A stretch of DNA of 64,000 nt from Aestuariibius sp. HNIBRBA575 (lineage in GTDB: Bacteria > Pseudomonadota > Alphaproteobacteria > Rhodobacterales > Rhodobacteraceae). The notes under the pieces are model-generated. The model made no database searches, was not told where the DNA came from, and worked only from the letters and a program-made list of their open reading frames with translations. Shown here one piece after another: positions 54,645 to 63,981 of the stretch; position 1 is the first letter of the stretch; every line of letters starts with the position of its first letter. The position numbers and the translations under genes are program-made. Location of the stretch: contig NZ_CP162414.1 in assembly GCF_040932005.1 (NCBI RefSeq), positions 2,569,501 to 2,633,500 on the forward strand, read 5' to 3'.

Positions 54645-55928
54645 TTAGTAATTCGACGTCAGCTGAACACAGGTTTCAGTTTCAACATTGTACATGCCGC
54701 ATTCCAGCCCCTGCCAATCGGATTTCAAAATCGCCGATTCTGGCAAGAAATCCGTCCATGCATCACCGGGAACCTCAGCGGTTTGGCTGATGATGTCGAA
54801 TTGACCGTCTGCGGTGATTTCACCGATCAGAACCGGTTTGGCCAAGTGGTGGTTTGGCAACATCACTGCGGTCCCGCCTGTCAGGTTCGGAAATTCCTGA
54901 CCATACATGGCGGTGCGCACGGCATCGACATCTGTGGTTTGTGCGGCTTCGACCGCGTTCACCCACATGTTGAACCCGATATAATGGGCCTCCATTGGGT
55001 CATTGGTGACGCGATCTGTGCCAGCAAATTCCTGCCATGCGGCGATGAAATCTGTGTTGGCATCTGTTTCAGCGGACATGAAATAGTTCCACGCGGCCAG
55101 GTGACCCACCAGGTTGGATGTGTCCAGACCGGACAGCTCTTCTTCGCCCACGGAAAACGCGACAACCGGGATGTCATCCGCGGAAATACCGGCAGCGGCC
55201 AGTTCTTTGTAGAACCCAATGTTGGCGTCGCCGTTGATTGTGGAAATCACGCCAACCTGTTTGCCATCTTCGCCCAGCGCAACCACATCAGCGACAATCG
55301 TTGCCCAATCGGAATGACCAAATGGGGTGTAGTTCACAAAGATATCTTCGGCGGCAATGCCGTTATCCTGCAGATATTGCTCAAGAATATTGTTGGTTGT
55401 GCGCGGGTAAACATAGTCTGTCCCCAGCAAGGCAAACTTCTCAACGCCCAGCTCTTCTAAATAGTAATCCACCGCAGGGATCGCCTGTTGGTTCGGGGCC
55501 GCACCCGTGTAAAACACGTTGCGTGAACTTTCTTCGCCCTCATATTGCACAGGATAGAACAGCAGGCCGTTCAGCTCTTCGATGACGGGCAGCACGGATT
55601 TACGCGACACGGAGGTCCAGTTGCCAAAGATCACGTCCACATCATGGACGGACAGCAATTCACGGGCTTTTTCAGCAAAAAGTGGCCAATCGGATGCAGG
55701 GTCAACAACCACCGCTTCGATGTCACATCCCAGCAGGCCACCAGCCGCGTTTTGCTGTTCAACCAGCATCAGCATCGTGTCCTTTAGGGTGGTCTCAGAA
55801 ATTGCCATGGTGCCGGATAGGGAATGTAGAACACCCACTTTGATCGGGTCAGCACAGTCAGCAGAGGCGATACCAGCGAACGCTGTCAGGGCAGCAGCAG
55901 CGGTCAGGGTTTTGGTAGTGCGGATCAT
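54645..55928 (-). CDS. urtA: urea ABC transporter substrate-binding protein UrtA
   Basis: The 427-residue periplasmic protein has a signal peptide (1-23, ending GIASA). UrtA-type blocks include IKVGVLHSLSGTMAISETTL, FGNWTSVSRKSVLPVIEELN, GLLFYPVQYEGEESSRNVFY and GTDYVYPRTTNNILEQYL. It captures urea and delivers it to UrtBC. GGGAGAG precedes the ATG. No urease or ure accessory genes lie in this window. Confidence 0.96.
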   Translation of the reverse strand: MIRTTKTLTAAAALTAFAGIASADCADPIKVGVLHSLSGTMAISETTLKDTMLMLVEQQNAAGGLLGCDIEAVVVDPASDWPLFAEKARELLSVHDVDVIFGNWTSVSRKSVLPVIEELNGLLFYPVQYEGEESSRNVFYTGAAPNQQAIPAVDYYLEELGVEKFALLGTDYVYPRTTNNILEQYLQDNGIAAEDIFVNYTPFGHSDWATIVADVVALGEDGKQVGVISTINGDANIGFYKELAAAGISADDIPVVAFSVGEEELSGLDTSNLVGHLAAWNYFMSAETDANTDFIAAWQEFAGTDRVTNDPMEAHYIGFNMWVNAVEAAQTTDVDAVRTAMYGQEFPNLTGGTAVMLPNHHLAKPVLIGEITADGQFDIISQTAEVPGDAWTDFLPESAILKSDWQGLECGMYNVETETCVQLTSNY

Positions 55929-56282
55929 TTTTTCTCTCCCGCGGGGGCGGCCTCATTGCGTTGCGACACACAAGAGAATAGCACTGTCCCCGCAACTTCG
56001 GTTGCACATCGTGTGGCGGCCGGATCGAGGTCCAATTCGTTTGGCCGTCACACACCCCGCATTGGATCAGGTTCCAAACGTGGGCAGCCATAGCCAAGCT
56101 GCATCGCAGCAAGTGATCAATTCCTAGGCGGTTTTTCCGATGGAATTTGGGGCATATGTTGAAAAAACGCGCAGATTCCGGCTGATCCGCCCATTAAATG
56201 GGCAGGTCAAAAGGGACTTGTTAACGAAACCGCCTAATTTCCACTCACCCAGAGGGTGTATGCCTATGTTGGAATCGGTGCG
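55929..56282. other. intergenic region upstream of urtA
   Basis: The 354 bases hold the urtA promoter region. I see no convincing sigma-54 (TGGC-N8-TGC) site on the minus strand. A compact palindrome GCCCAT-TAA-ATGGGC at 56189-56203 lies 14 bases inside the half nearer the AbrB-type gene and could end that gene's transcript, though no T-run follows. No ORF is supported. Confidence 0.5.
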
Positions 56283-57320
56283 CTATTTTTGGGGTTTGTG
56301 AAACACCTGCAGAAAGAGTGGTGCCCCGACCACCACCAATGCGATCCGCAAAACGTGATGTAACACCACATAGGTCAAATCGGCACCGGCGATAATGGCC
56401 AGCACTACCATTTCCCCCTGCCCGCCCGGCAGGAACGCTAAAAACGCATCCAACACGGGGCTCAGCGACATCGCAACAGCGGCGGCGATAAACACGGCGC
56501 TGACCCCGGCCAACAAACCCGCATTTAAAACGCCGGCAACCACAACGCGCTGCAATTCGGACCAAGTGACACCCACATATTTTGCCCCCACACCGATGCC
56601 GATCACAAATTGGCTGGCCCAGATCATTTCCGCAGGAGGGCGCTGTGTGATGATCCCGGAAATCGACAAAGCGGCAGTCAGGATCATGGGGCCGATGATC
56701 GACGCGCCCAGAATGTTTAGTCGGTTCGCCCCCCACCAGCCGGCTAACCCGGCAAAAACCATCAAAGCGATCTGCAAAGGTGGCGTTTCAATCCCCGGCA
56801 TGCCCGGCGGTGCGGTCAAATCCACGTCCCACCACAGGTTCAGCACCAATGGCGCGATACTGACGATGCACAGGACGCGGGTCGCATGGATCAAGGATAA
56901 GACACGCAAATTGGCCCCTGCGGCTTCTCCGAAAACGATCAGATCCTGCAAACCGCCGGGCATCGCTGAATAATAGCTGGTGACCGGATCAAATCGAAAT
57001 AGTCGTCTCAACAATGGATAGGATGTGACTGCTGTGGCCAAAATGAACACTGGCACCGTCAATAATGACAACGCCATTCCCGGCAAAGCCTGCACCACGT
57101 CAGGTGTGATTGACGATCCCGCCGCCACCCCCAGAATGGTGCGAAACGCGAAACCAAGCTTGCCGAAATCTTGCATTTTGGCGCCGCCCAGCGCGGCCAA
57201 CAGACAGAAAAACATCGGCCCCAACAAAAACGGCAGCGGCAAGCCAAGCGCCCAGAACGCGAATACGCCAATGGCGCCAATCCCAATCGTCGCGGCGCGT
57301 TTTGTATATGTTGACGTCAT
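56283..57320 (-). CDS. AbrB-family membrane protein (PF05145)
   Basis: The 345-residue polytopic protein has two repeats of about five helices. Typical segments are LPLPFLLGPMFFCLLAALGG and the second-copy ILGASIIGPMILTAALSISG, with the conserved SAMPGGLQDLIVFGEAAGAN and LPGGQGEMVVLAIIAGADLT loops. Despite database names such as AbrB regulator or ammonia monooxygenase, it is a membrane protein of unknown transport role. It lies upstream of urtA on the same strand but with 354 bases between, so it is probably separate. A 26-base operator-like dyad precedes it. Confidence 0.88.
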   Translation of the reverse strand: MTSTYTKRAATIGIGAIGVFAFWALGLPLPFLLGPMFFCLLAALGGAKMQDFGKLGFAFRTILGVAAGSSITPDVVQALPGMALSLLTVPVFILATAVTSYPLLRRLFRFDPVTSYYSAMPGGLQDLIVFGEAAGANLRVLSLIHATRVLCIVSIAPLVLNLWWDVDLTAPPGMPGIETPPLQIALMVFAGLAGWWGANRLNILGASIIGPMILTAALSISGIITQRPPAEMIWASQFVIGIGVGAKYVGVTWSELQRVVVAGVLNAGLLAGVSAVFIAAAVAMSLSPVLDAFLAFLPGGQGEMVVLAIIAGADLTYVVLHHVLRIALVVVGAPLFLQVFHKPQK

Positions 57321-57396
57321 AAGGTGATCCAAAACCAAAGGCATGCGACGCATTGAACGGTCAAATGTGGTTTAAGAAAACACAGCATGCGTAAAT

Positions 57397-57422
57397 GTAT
57401 ACTACGGCATGCCATGGCATAC
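57397..57422. promoter_or_regulatory. 26-bp imperfect palindrome upstream of the AbrB-family gene
   Basis: The segment from GTAT (57397) to ATAC (57422) is symmetric at 20 of 26 positions, centred on GGCATGCC. A nested perfect 12-bp palindrome ATGCCATGGCAT is at 57409-57420. Outer arms AAATGTAT/ATACATTT extend it. The shape resembles GntR-type operators. No GntR gene is in the window. Confidence 0.5.
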
Positions 57423-57435
57423 ATTTCAGAAACAT

Positions 57436-57948
57436 TCAAGGCCGCGGCAGATGTGATTTCAACGCGCGCAGAAAATTTCGGATCTGACTGGGCAGCGGGC
57501 CTTGGGTATAGGTTTGCAATGCTGACAGGGTCCACCCTTTGTCCGGAATGATCTGCGCCATCAAATCCTGACGCTGTTTATGGACGTGATCCGGCAATGG
57601 CAGATCGGCTGCGGCAAATAACATGGCCGCGGCTTCGTGGGCTTTTTGCAGATCGCGCAAGGCCGCGGTCATTTTCGGCAGCAACGCCGGATCATCCCGC
57701 CAGTCCAAACCGGGAAACAAGTCCTGCACCACGCGCTGACCGGCCCCATGACAATCATAGCTCAGACACCCCGAAAACCCCTGTTCCACCCGTGTGTTGT
57801 GGATCGAACAACCGTGATTTTGCAAATGAGGACAGGCTGTATCAACCGGTTTTGCAATCGCAAACCTATCGGGGTCATCAAACGAATAGGCCGCGCAACA
57901 CAGGCCCTGACATTGGCTGCAATCGGTTTTCAACGCGGTTTCGATCAT
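57436..57948 (-). CDS. cysteine-rich YkgJ-like protein
   Basis: The 170-residue protein has nine cysteines in the first 70 residues (DCSQCQGLCC, ACPHLQNHGCSIH, GCLSYDCHG), in the C-x2-C-x3-CC arrangement of YkgJ-like proteins that bind zinc or iron-sulfur. A helical C-terminal half follows. No signal peptide is seen. ATG 57948 begins at the Cys motif. The open frame to 58041 adds unrelated residues. Function unknown. Confidence 0.72.
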   Translation of the reverse strand: MIETALKTDCSQCQGLCCAAYSFDDPDRFAIAKPVDTACPHLQNHGCSIHNTRVEQGFSGCLSYDCHGAGQRVVQDLFPGLDWRDDPALLPKMTAALRDLQKAHEAAAMLFAAADLPLPDHVHKQRQDLMAQIIPDKGWTLSALQTYTQGPLPSQIRNFLRALKSHLPRP

Positions 57949-58052
57949 GGCCCCCCCGTTTGCTGATGAATTGACGAATATCAGACCTGCGGCAATGTTA
58001 GGAAAAACGCGCCCAAAGGTCGAGGCAATCTGGGTTTCCAAAAGGGGGGAAG

Positions 58053-58129
58053 TGGTGGCGGTACAGGGACTTGAACCCCGGACACGCGGATTATGATTCC
58101 GCTGCTCTAACCAACTGAGCTATACCGCC
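58053..58129 (-). tRNA. tRNA-Met (anticodon CAT), CCA encoded
   Basis: The reverse strand folds as a full cloverleaf. The acceptor GGCGGTA pairs with TACCGCC, the D arm is GCTCAGTTGGTTAGAGC, the anticodon stem GCGGA/TCCGC holds loop ATCATAA (anticodon CAT), and the T arm contains TTCAAGT. The gene encodes the terminal CCA (58055-58053). The body matches the alphaproteobacterial elongator Met type. A lysidine-modified Ile tRNA would also carry CAT but usually has a different stem sequence. No integrase or duplicated 3' end is nearby. Confidence 0.9.
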
Positions 58130-58318
58130 AGACCAGCGCCGAATTAAGGCTAAGTCCGATGGGCGTCAATAGGGAAAACACAACAAATGTATCCCAAGTC
58201 GCGTTCGCGTGCTGCAGGACCCTACATATTTTATAAATGATAAACGGATTTCATGAAACAAACTGGACCAACCCGCATTCTCAGCCCATGATAGACTCTT
58301 ATTGTGTACGGATATTTC

Positions 58319-59737
58319 ATGCCCCTGCTTAAACGCCTGACTGATGCGATTGGTGCGTCTTTTGTTTTAACTGGGTCAGATATGGCACCCTGGACCCACG
58401 ATTGGACCAAAACCTATTCTGGCACCCCGATCGCCGTTTTGCGTCCCGCAAATACCCAAGACGTCGCCGCCATCATGAAAATCGCCCACGACACCGGAAC
58501 AGGGGTCGTTCCCGTGTCTGGCAATACCAGCGTCACGGGCAGCGCGGTCTGTGACAACAAGCTGGCCCTGTCATTGGATCGGATGAACGCAGTTCGCGAA
58601 ATCCGCCCAGAGGGTCGCGTTGCAATCGTTGAGGCTGGGGTCATTTTGCAGAACTTGCATGACGCAACCGCTGAACAGGACCTGATTTTCCCGATGAGCT
58701 TTGGCGCCAAAGGGTCTGCGCGGATTGGCGGGATGTTGTCCACCAATGCTGGTGGTTCAAACGTATTGCGATACGGCAATATGCGCGATCTGTGTCTGGG
58801 CCTAGAGGTGGTTCTGGCCGATGGGCGCGTCATGGATTTGATGAGCGCGCTTCATAAAAACAATTCCGGCTATGATTTAAGGCATCTGATGATCGGAGCA
58901 GAGGGCACATTGGGCGTGATCACGGCAGCTGTGCTGAAACTTGCGCCGAAACCCCGAGCTTATGCCACTGCCATGCTGGCCCTGCCCGCATTGGACGATG
59001 CGCTGGGGCTGTTAAATCGGTTGCAGGATATGTCAGGCGGCGCGGTTGAGGCGTTTGAATTCATGCCCCGCGCCCATATGGACGGGCATTTGCGGTTGAT
59101 CGACGGGGCCCGCCCCGCCTTTGATCAAAGTTACGACATCAACATCATGGTTGAATTGGCCGCAACGTCGCCCGCGGATGCCACGCCGGGGCCAGATGGC
59201 AGCCTGCCGATAGTCACATTGCTGGAAAATGCGCTGGTCCCCATGTTAGAGGATGGCACGTTGCTGGACGCGGTTGTCGCCCAATCCGAAGCCCAGCGCC
59301 GCGAAATGTGGGAACGTCGCGAAGCATCGGCGGAAATTACATTTCATAATCCGGTGATTGTGGATACCGACATTGCCCTGCCACTGGATCAGATCGCCCC
59401 GTTTTTTGACCGTATCCAATCGCGGTTGGCCGAATTGGATGCCCGTGCTACCGATATCTGCGTGGCCCATCTGGGCGATGGCAACGTGCATTACAACGTC
59501 TATCCGTCGCGGGATGATCCCGCTCTTAAATCGCAGATCAAAATCGCAATCGAAGACATTGTTCAGGATTTGGGCGGCTCTTTTTCGGCCGAACATGGCG
59601 TCGGCCTGTCAAAGCTGTCTTCGATGGCCCGATACAAAGATCCCGTCGCCCTAGACGTGATGCGATCCCTTAAGGCCGCTCTTGATCCAAAGGGAATTTT
59701 GAACCCCGGCAAGGTGTTACCCCCCAAAAATGTTTAA
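58319..59737 (+). CDS. FAD-linked 2-hydroxyacid dehydrogenase (GlcD/D2HGDH type)
   Basis: The 472-residue enzyme has an N-terminal PCMH-type FAD domain (IAVLRPANTQDVAAIMKIAH, then VVPVSGNTSVTGSAV and GSARIGGMLSTNAGGSNVLR) and a C-terminal FAD-oxidase domain. The latter carries the metal-ligand motifs CVAHLGDGNVHYNVYPS and FSAEHGVGLSKL. It oxidises a D-2-hydroxyacid (glycolate, lactate or 2-hydroxyglutarate). The exact substrate is not decidable. The following MFS gene starts eight bases before its stop, so the two are coupled. GTG 58304 is an alternative start. Confidence 0.9.
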   Translation: MPLLKRLTDAIGASFVLTGSDMAPWTHDWTKTYSGTPIAVLRPANTQDVAAIMKIAHDTGTGVVPVSGNTSVTGSAVCDNKLALSLDRMNAVREIRPEGRVAIVEAGVILQNLHDATAEQDLIFPMSFGAKGSARIGGMLSTNAGGSNVLRYGNMRDLCLGLEVVLADGRVMDLMSALHKNNSGYDLRHLMIGAEGTLGVITAAVLKLAPKPRAYATAMLALPALDDALGLLNRLQDMSGGAVEAFEFMPRAHMDGHLRLIDGARPAFDQSYDINIMVELAATSPADATPGPDGSLPIVTLLENALVPMLEDGTLLDAVVAQSEAQRREMWERREASAEITFHNPVIVDTDIALPLDQIAPFFDRIQSRLAELDARATDICVAHLGDGNVHYNVYPSRDDPALKSQIKIAIEDIVQDLGGSFSAEHGVGLSKLSSMARYKDPVALDVMRSLKAALDPKGILNPGKVLPPKNV

Positions 59738-60926
59738 AACTCTGACCCTGCTGTGGGGGGACCCGGCCCTGCGTATTGCATCTGCTGCGGTGTTTTTATT
59801 TGGCTGCCTTGTGGCGTCGATTGCGCCGTTCATGTCTGTGCTGGCCATTGAACGTTTCGGCCTGTCGGATGCCGGATATGGCGCGTTGCTGTTGGTTTCG
59901 TCGGTGGTCGCGGTATTGGGATCAATCGGGATCGGTATCCTCACGGATCAAACCGCAGCCCGCCGCAAAATCATCCAATTCACCATCGGATTGGCGTTGT
60001 TTGGCAATATTTTGGTATGGTGTTGGCCGTCAAAGGGGACGTTCATCGCCGCCCATGGGTTTATCATTCCTCTGGCCAGCACGTTGTTTGGACAGGTGTT
60101 TGTGCTGGCGCGTCTGGCGTCGCAACGGTTTGAACCTGCCCACCGGGACGGGATTTTATCGGCCGTGCGGGCGCTGTTTGCGGTGCCTTTTGTGGTGATC
60201 CTGCCGCTCTGGGCTGTGGCGTTGCGACAGGGAATCGATCTGCTGCATGTGTATTTTGTGATCATTCTATGCTGTCTGGCGATGCTGCTGTTATTCCTGT
60301 TTTTCTGGCCAGATGGCGCAGGCTGGAACGAAGGCAAATCAGGTCAGGGCTTTGGTGCCTCGCTGGGCGAAGTGGTGAACCCAAAGGTTTTGACCCGGCT
60401 GGCGGCCACTGGTGCAATCAACGCAGGTTCGATCATGTATATGATTGTGCTGGGTCTTTCCTTTGAACAATTGCCCAATCGCGATCTAGGGGACGTGGCG
60501 CTGTTTGCCGGTATTGTCGCCGGATTAGAAGTGCCGGTGATGCTGTCGATGGGTCTGATATTGCGTCATATCACCCGGTTGCAGGCGATAATGTTGGGGG
60601 CAGCGATACATGGCGGGTTCATGATCAGTTTCCCATTTGCCGCCGCCAGCCCCAGCGTTTGGATCATGACCATCCCTTTGGCGCTGGGCCACGGGATCAT
60701 CCTGACCCTGCCCTTGGCCTATTTACAGGATTTGATGGGCGCGCGCGCCGGTGCGGGAGGAGCGCTAATATCCCTTCAAAAAGTCGCCGCCGATGGCATC
60801 AGCGCCGCGCTTTTTGCAGCTGCAACTTGGCTGGCTGGATACGGTTTGGCCGCCGCATTGGCCGGGGGGGCGACAATTTTGGGCGCGCTCAGCCTGATTT
60901 GGCTGGATGCAAAACAATCCCGTTAG
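59730..60926 (+). CDS. MFS transporter, SetA-like
   Basis: The 398-residue protein has twelve hydrophobic helices. The MFS loop motif SIGIGILTDQTAARRKIIQF lies between TM2 and TM3. It resembles sugar-efflux (SetA) transporters. The physical coupling to the hydroxyacid dehydrogenase suggests related substrates, but this is inference. It overlaps the convergent hemC by four bases. Confidence 0.88.
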   Translation: MFKTLTLLWGDPALRIASAAVFLFGCLVASIAPFMSVLAIERFGLSDAGYGALLLVSSVVAVLGSIGIGILTDQTAARRKIIQFTIGLALFGNILVWCWPSKGTFIAAHGFIIPLASTLFGQVFVLARLASQRFEPAHRDGILSAVRALFAVPFVVILPLWAVALRQGIDLLHVYFVIILCCLAMLLLFLFFWPDGAGWNEGKSGQGFGASLGEVVNPKVLTRLAATGAINAGSIMYMIVLGLSFEQLPNRDLGDVALFAGIVAGLEVPVMLSMGLILRHITRLQAIMLGAAIHGGFMISFPFAAASPSVWIMTIPLALGHGIILTLPLAYLQDLMGARAGAGGALISLQKVAADGISAALFAAATWLAGYGLAAALAGGATILGALSLIWLDAKQSR

Positions 60927-61876
60927 TGACCTAAGAAATCCGGCCCCGCCTGTCCCAGCAAATCATCCGCCAATTGACGCCCTAAATCTGCGCCATCTGC
61001 AACGGCACCGCTGATCTGGCCGGACACTTTTTCTGATCCATCAAGGCGCAGGATTTCCCCCCGCAACGTGATCTGATCACCTGTGATCAAGGCCAGCCCA
61101 CCGATGGGGGTTTCACAGGAGCCGTCCAACGCCGCCAAAAACGCCCGTTCACATGTGATGCGTTGTGCGGTTTCACCGTGATGGATTGCCGCCAGCATCT
61201 GCGCTGCGCGATCATCATCCGCGCGCCGTTCAATCCCAATCGCCCCCTGCGCAATCGCAGGCAACATATCGTCAACGTCAATCGACGCATGGGGCACATC
61301 CGACATGCCCAACCGGTTCAACCCGGCCTGCGCCAAAAACGTCGCCGTTGCCACGCCATCGTGCAATTTTTGCAACCGGGTTTGCACATTGCCGCGAAAT
61401 TCCACCACGTTCAGGTCCGGGCGTTTGTTCAGCAATTGTGATTTGCGGCGCAAACTCGACGTGCCGACAATTGCGCCCTGCGGCAGATCAGCGATCCCCG
61501 CATATTTCAACGACACAAAGGCATCACGCACGTCTTCGCGCGGCAGGAACGTATCCAGAACCAACCCATCCGGCTGTTCAACGGGCATATCTTTGGACGA
61601 ATGCACGGAAATATCCACGCGCCCATCCAGCATCGCCTCTTCTATTTCTTTGGTAAACAGACCTTTGTTGCCAATTTCCTTGAGCGGGCGATCCGCATCA
61701 ATCATCTGGCGATTGTCCCCTGTGGTTTTGATCACCACGATGTCAAACGCCTCTTGAGGTAAATCAAAGGCCGCCGCCAGCAGGCTGCGGGTTTCATAGG
61801 CCTGCGCCAGCGCCAGCGGCGAACCACGTGTGCCGATTTTCAGCGGAGTGTCGGGGGTCGGTAAAATCAACGTCAT
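60923..61876 (-). CDS. hemC: hydroxymethylbilane synthase (porphobilinogen deaminase)
   Basis: The 317-residue enzyme joins four porphobilinogens into hydroxymethylbilane in tetrapyrrole synthesis. Key blocks are LKIGTRGSPLALAQA, HSSKDMPVE, IVGTSSLRRKSQLL, NVVEFRGNVQTRLQKLHDG, and DGSCETPIGG, where Cys254 carries the dipyrromethane cofactor. ATG 61876 begins at the conserved N-terminus. It is divergent from hemE with a 90-base spacer containing a CTGCC-N5-GGCAG hairpin at 61878-61892. Confidence 0.97.
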   Translation of the reverse strand: MTLILPTPDTPLKIGTRGSPLALAQAYETRSLLAAAFDLPQEAFDIVVIKTTGDNRQMIDADRPLKEIGNKGLFTKEIEEAMLDGRVDISVHSSKDMPVEQPDGLVLDTFLPREDVRDAFVSLKYAGIADLPQGAIVGTSSLRRKSQLLNKRPDLNVVEFRGNVQTRLQKLHDGVATATFLAQAGLNRLGMSDVPHASIDVDDMLPAIAQGAIGIERRADDDRAAQMLAAIHHGETAQRITCERAFLAALDGSCETPIGGLALITGDQITLRGEILRLDGSEKVSGQISGAVADGADLGRQLADDLLGQAGPDFLGH

Positions 61877-61966
61877 ACTGCCTTTTAGGCAGGCCCTGCG
61901 ACAAGGACAATGGTTGACATCCCCTGCGACACTTGGGACCACCCCATTAGCCGAACCGGAGTTCCC

Positions 61967-63022
61967 ATGTCTGAGAAATTGATCGCCCCCAAATCCGATA
62001 AACTGATCCTGCGCGCGCTTGCCGGGGAAACCTTGCCGACGCCCCCCATCTGGATGATGCGTCAGGCCGGGCGCTATTTGCCGGAATACCGTGCCACACG
62101 CGCCCAAGCCGGGGATTTCCTGTCGCTGTGCTACAATTCAGAACTGGCCGCCGAAGTCACCTTGCAGCCGATCCGCCGCTACGGATTTGACGCATCAATC
62201 CTGTTTGCCGACATCCTATTGCTGCCTCAGGCGTTGGGGGCGGATCTGTGGTTTGTCACCGGCGAAGGCCCGCGCCTGTCCACCACCACAACCGCGGATC
62301 AACTGGCCGCTCTGAACCCGTTTGATGCCATCCATGACCATCTGGCTCCGGTCTATGAAACCGTGCGCATCCTGTCGCGTGAATTGCCCCGCGAAACCAC
62401 GTTGATCGGGTTTGCGGGCGCGCCATGGACCGTGGCCACCTATATGATCGCAGGTCGTGGCACCCCGGATCAGGGCCCGGCCCATGCCCTAAAGGCTGAA
62501 AACCGCGCCGTGTTCGAGGGGCTGATCGACCTGCTGACCGCATCGACCATCGAATATCTATCCGCGCAGGTTCAGGCCGGCGCCGAAGTCATCAAGATTT
62601 TCGACAGCTGGGCAGGATCACTACAAGGGGACGATTTTGAAAAATATGCCATTGAGCCGGCCCGCAAAATCACAGCAGAGCTGAAAAAACGCCACCCCGG
62701 CCTGCCGATCATCGCTTTTCCTCGTGGTGCGGGCGAACGTTACGTGGATATGCATGCCAAAATCGGTGCAGATTGCGTGGCAATTGACAATGGCGTCACC
62801 GCCGACTTTGCCGCCACATCCGTTCAACCGGGGGGGTGCGTTCAGGGCAATATGCGCCCTGATCTATTGGTCACGGGTGGTCAGGAATTGATCGACGAAG
62901 CCCAAGCCATCACCTGCGCCTTTGCCAAAGGTCCCTATATTTTCAACCTAGGCCACGGGATCACACCCGACGCTGATCCCGAAAATGTTCAGATCATGAT
63001 CGACGCGGTCCGCAGCGCCTAA
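61967..63022 (+). CDS. hemE: uroporphyrinogen decarboxylase
   Basis: The 351-residue enzyme makes coproporphyrinogen III by four decarboxylations. The hallmark [44 protein letters not shown] and [18 protein letters not shown] are present. It precedes HemF in the pathway, whose gene converges on it. Confidence 0.97.
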   Translation: MSEKLIAPKSDKLILRALAGETLPTPPIWMMRQAGRYLPEYRATRAQAGDFLSLCYNSELAAEVTLQPIRRYGFDASILFADILLLPQALGADLWFVTGEGPRLSTTTTADQLAALNPFDAIHDHLAPVYETVRILSRELPRETTLIGFAGAPWTVATYMIAGRGTPDQGPAHALKAENRAVFEGLIDLLTASTIEYLSAQVQAGAEVIKIFDSWAGSLQGDDFEKYAIEPARKITAELKKRHPGLPIIAFPRGAGERYVDMHAKIGADCVAIDNGVTADFAATSVQPGGCVQGNMRPDLLVTGGQELIDEAQAITCAFAKGPYIFNLGHGITPDADPENVQIMIDAVRSA

Positions 63023-63045
63023 TTATGGGATGGTGGGTGGGACGT

Positions 63046-63062
63046 CGTGGCCATCGGCCACG
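63046..63062. terminator. hairpin between convergent hemE and hemF
   Basis: CGTGGCC (63046-63052) and GGCCACG (63056-63062) pair with a three-base loop in the 53-base gap between the two stops. There is no T-run, so it is a candidate bidirectional terminator. Confidence 0.45.
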
Positions 63063-63075
63063 CGTGTCACCTACA

Positions 63076-63981
63076 TCACACCCATTTCGCCATGGGCGGC
63101 AGCGACATCAATACGGCATTGGCGTCATGTCCTGTGGCCAGACCAAATTTGGTTCCCCGATCATAGACCAGATTATATTCCGCATAGAGCCCGCGATGCA
63201 CCAGCTGGGCATCTTTGTCCGCATCCGACCAAACCGTGTTACGCCGCCGTTCCGTTACCGGCAAAAACGCTGGTAAAAAAGCGCGGCCGATGTCTTGGGT
63301 CAGGGCAAAATCAGCCTCCCAGTTGCCGGTGTTGCGGTCATCCATGAATATCCCGCCAACACCACGCGCCCGGCCCCGGTGCGGAATGAAAAAATACTCA
63401 TCCGCCCATGATTTCAACGCCGGATAGATATCTTCGCCATGTGGGTCACAATGGGATTTCTGAACCGCGTGGAAATGTGCAGTATCTTCGTCATATTCCA
63501 GACAAGGGTTCAGGTCTGACCCGCCGCCAAACCACCACGCAGATGGCGTCCAGAACATGCGGGTGTTCATATGCACCGCCGGACAATGGGGGTTTTGCAT
63601 ATGCGCCACCAGTGAAATCCCCGACGCCCAAAACCGCGGATCTTCGGCCACGCCGGGAACGCCGCGTGCGGCCATGGATTTTTGCGCCGCTTCCCCCAGC
63701 ACACCATGTACGGTGGACACGTTCACGCCGACCTTTTCAAAGACACGCCCGCCGCGCATCACCGACATCAGCCCGCCGCCCGCATCCGATCCGTCGTCGC
63801 TGGCGCGTTTGGTGTTGGTGACCTCAAACCGCCCCGCTGGCAGGGATGCTGTTGGGCCAGAAGTCTGACTGTCCTCTATTGCTTCGAACGCCGCGACGAT
63901 CTGATCGCGCAAATCGCGAAACCATTTGGACGCGCGGTCTTTTTCCGATTGCATAATATTGGCGTCAGGCGTCGTATTCAT
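63076..63981 (-). CDS. hemF: oxygen-dependent coproporphyrinogen III oxidase
   Basis: The enzyme (301 residues from this start) converts coproporphyrinogen III to protoporphyrinogen IX using O2. The HemF blocks WWFGGGSDLNPCLEYDEDTA, HFHAVQKSHCDPHGEDIYPA, FFIPHRGRARGVGGIFMDDR and EYNLVYDRGTKFGLATGHDA are complete, and the protein ends in PPMAKWV. Two ATGs (63987 and 63981) are possible. 63981 has better spacing to GGGAA. The promoter is cut by the window edge. Confidence 0.96.
   Translation of the reverse strand: MNTTPDANIMQSEKDRASKWFRDLRDQIVAAFEAIEDSQTSGPTASLPAGRFEVTNTKRASDDGSDAGGGLMSVMRGGRVFEKVGVNVSTVHGVLGEAAQKSMAARGVPGVAEDPRFWASGISLVAHMQNPHCPAVHMNTRMFWTPSAWWFGGGSDLNPCLEYDEDTAHFHAVQKSHCDPHGEDIYPALKSWADEYFFIPHRGRARGVGGIFMDDRNTGNWEADFALTQDIGRAFLPAFLPVTERRRNTVWSDADKDAQLVHRGLYAEYNLVYDRGTKFGLATGHDANAVLMSLPPMAKWV

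Noticed and set aside
55929..56282. Sigma-54/NtrC promoter for urtA
   Set aside because: No TGGC-N8-TGC match on the minus strand could be found by eye.
58053..58129. tRNA-Met as an integration site for a mobile element
   Set aside because: No integrase, no repeated 3' tRNA end and ordinary chromosomal genes on both sides.
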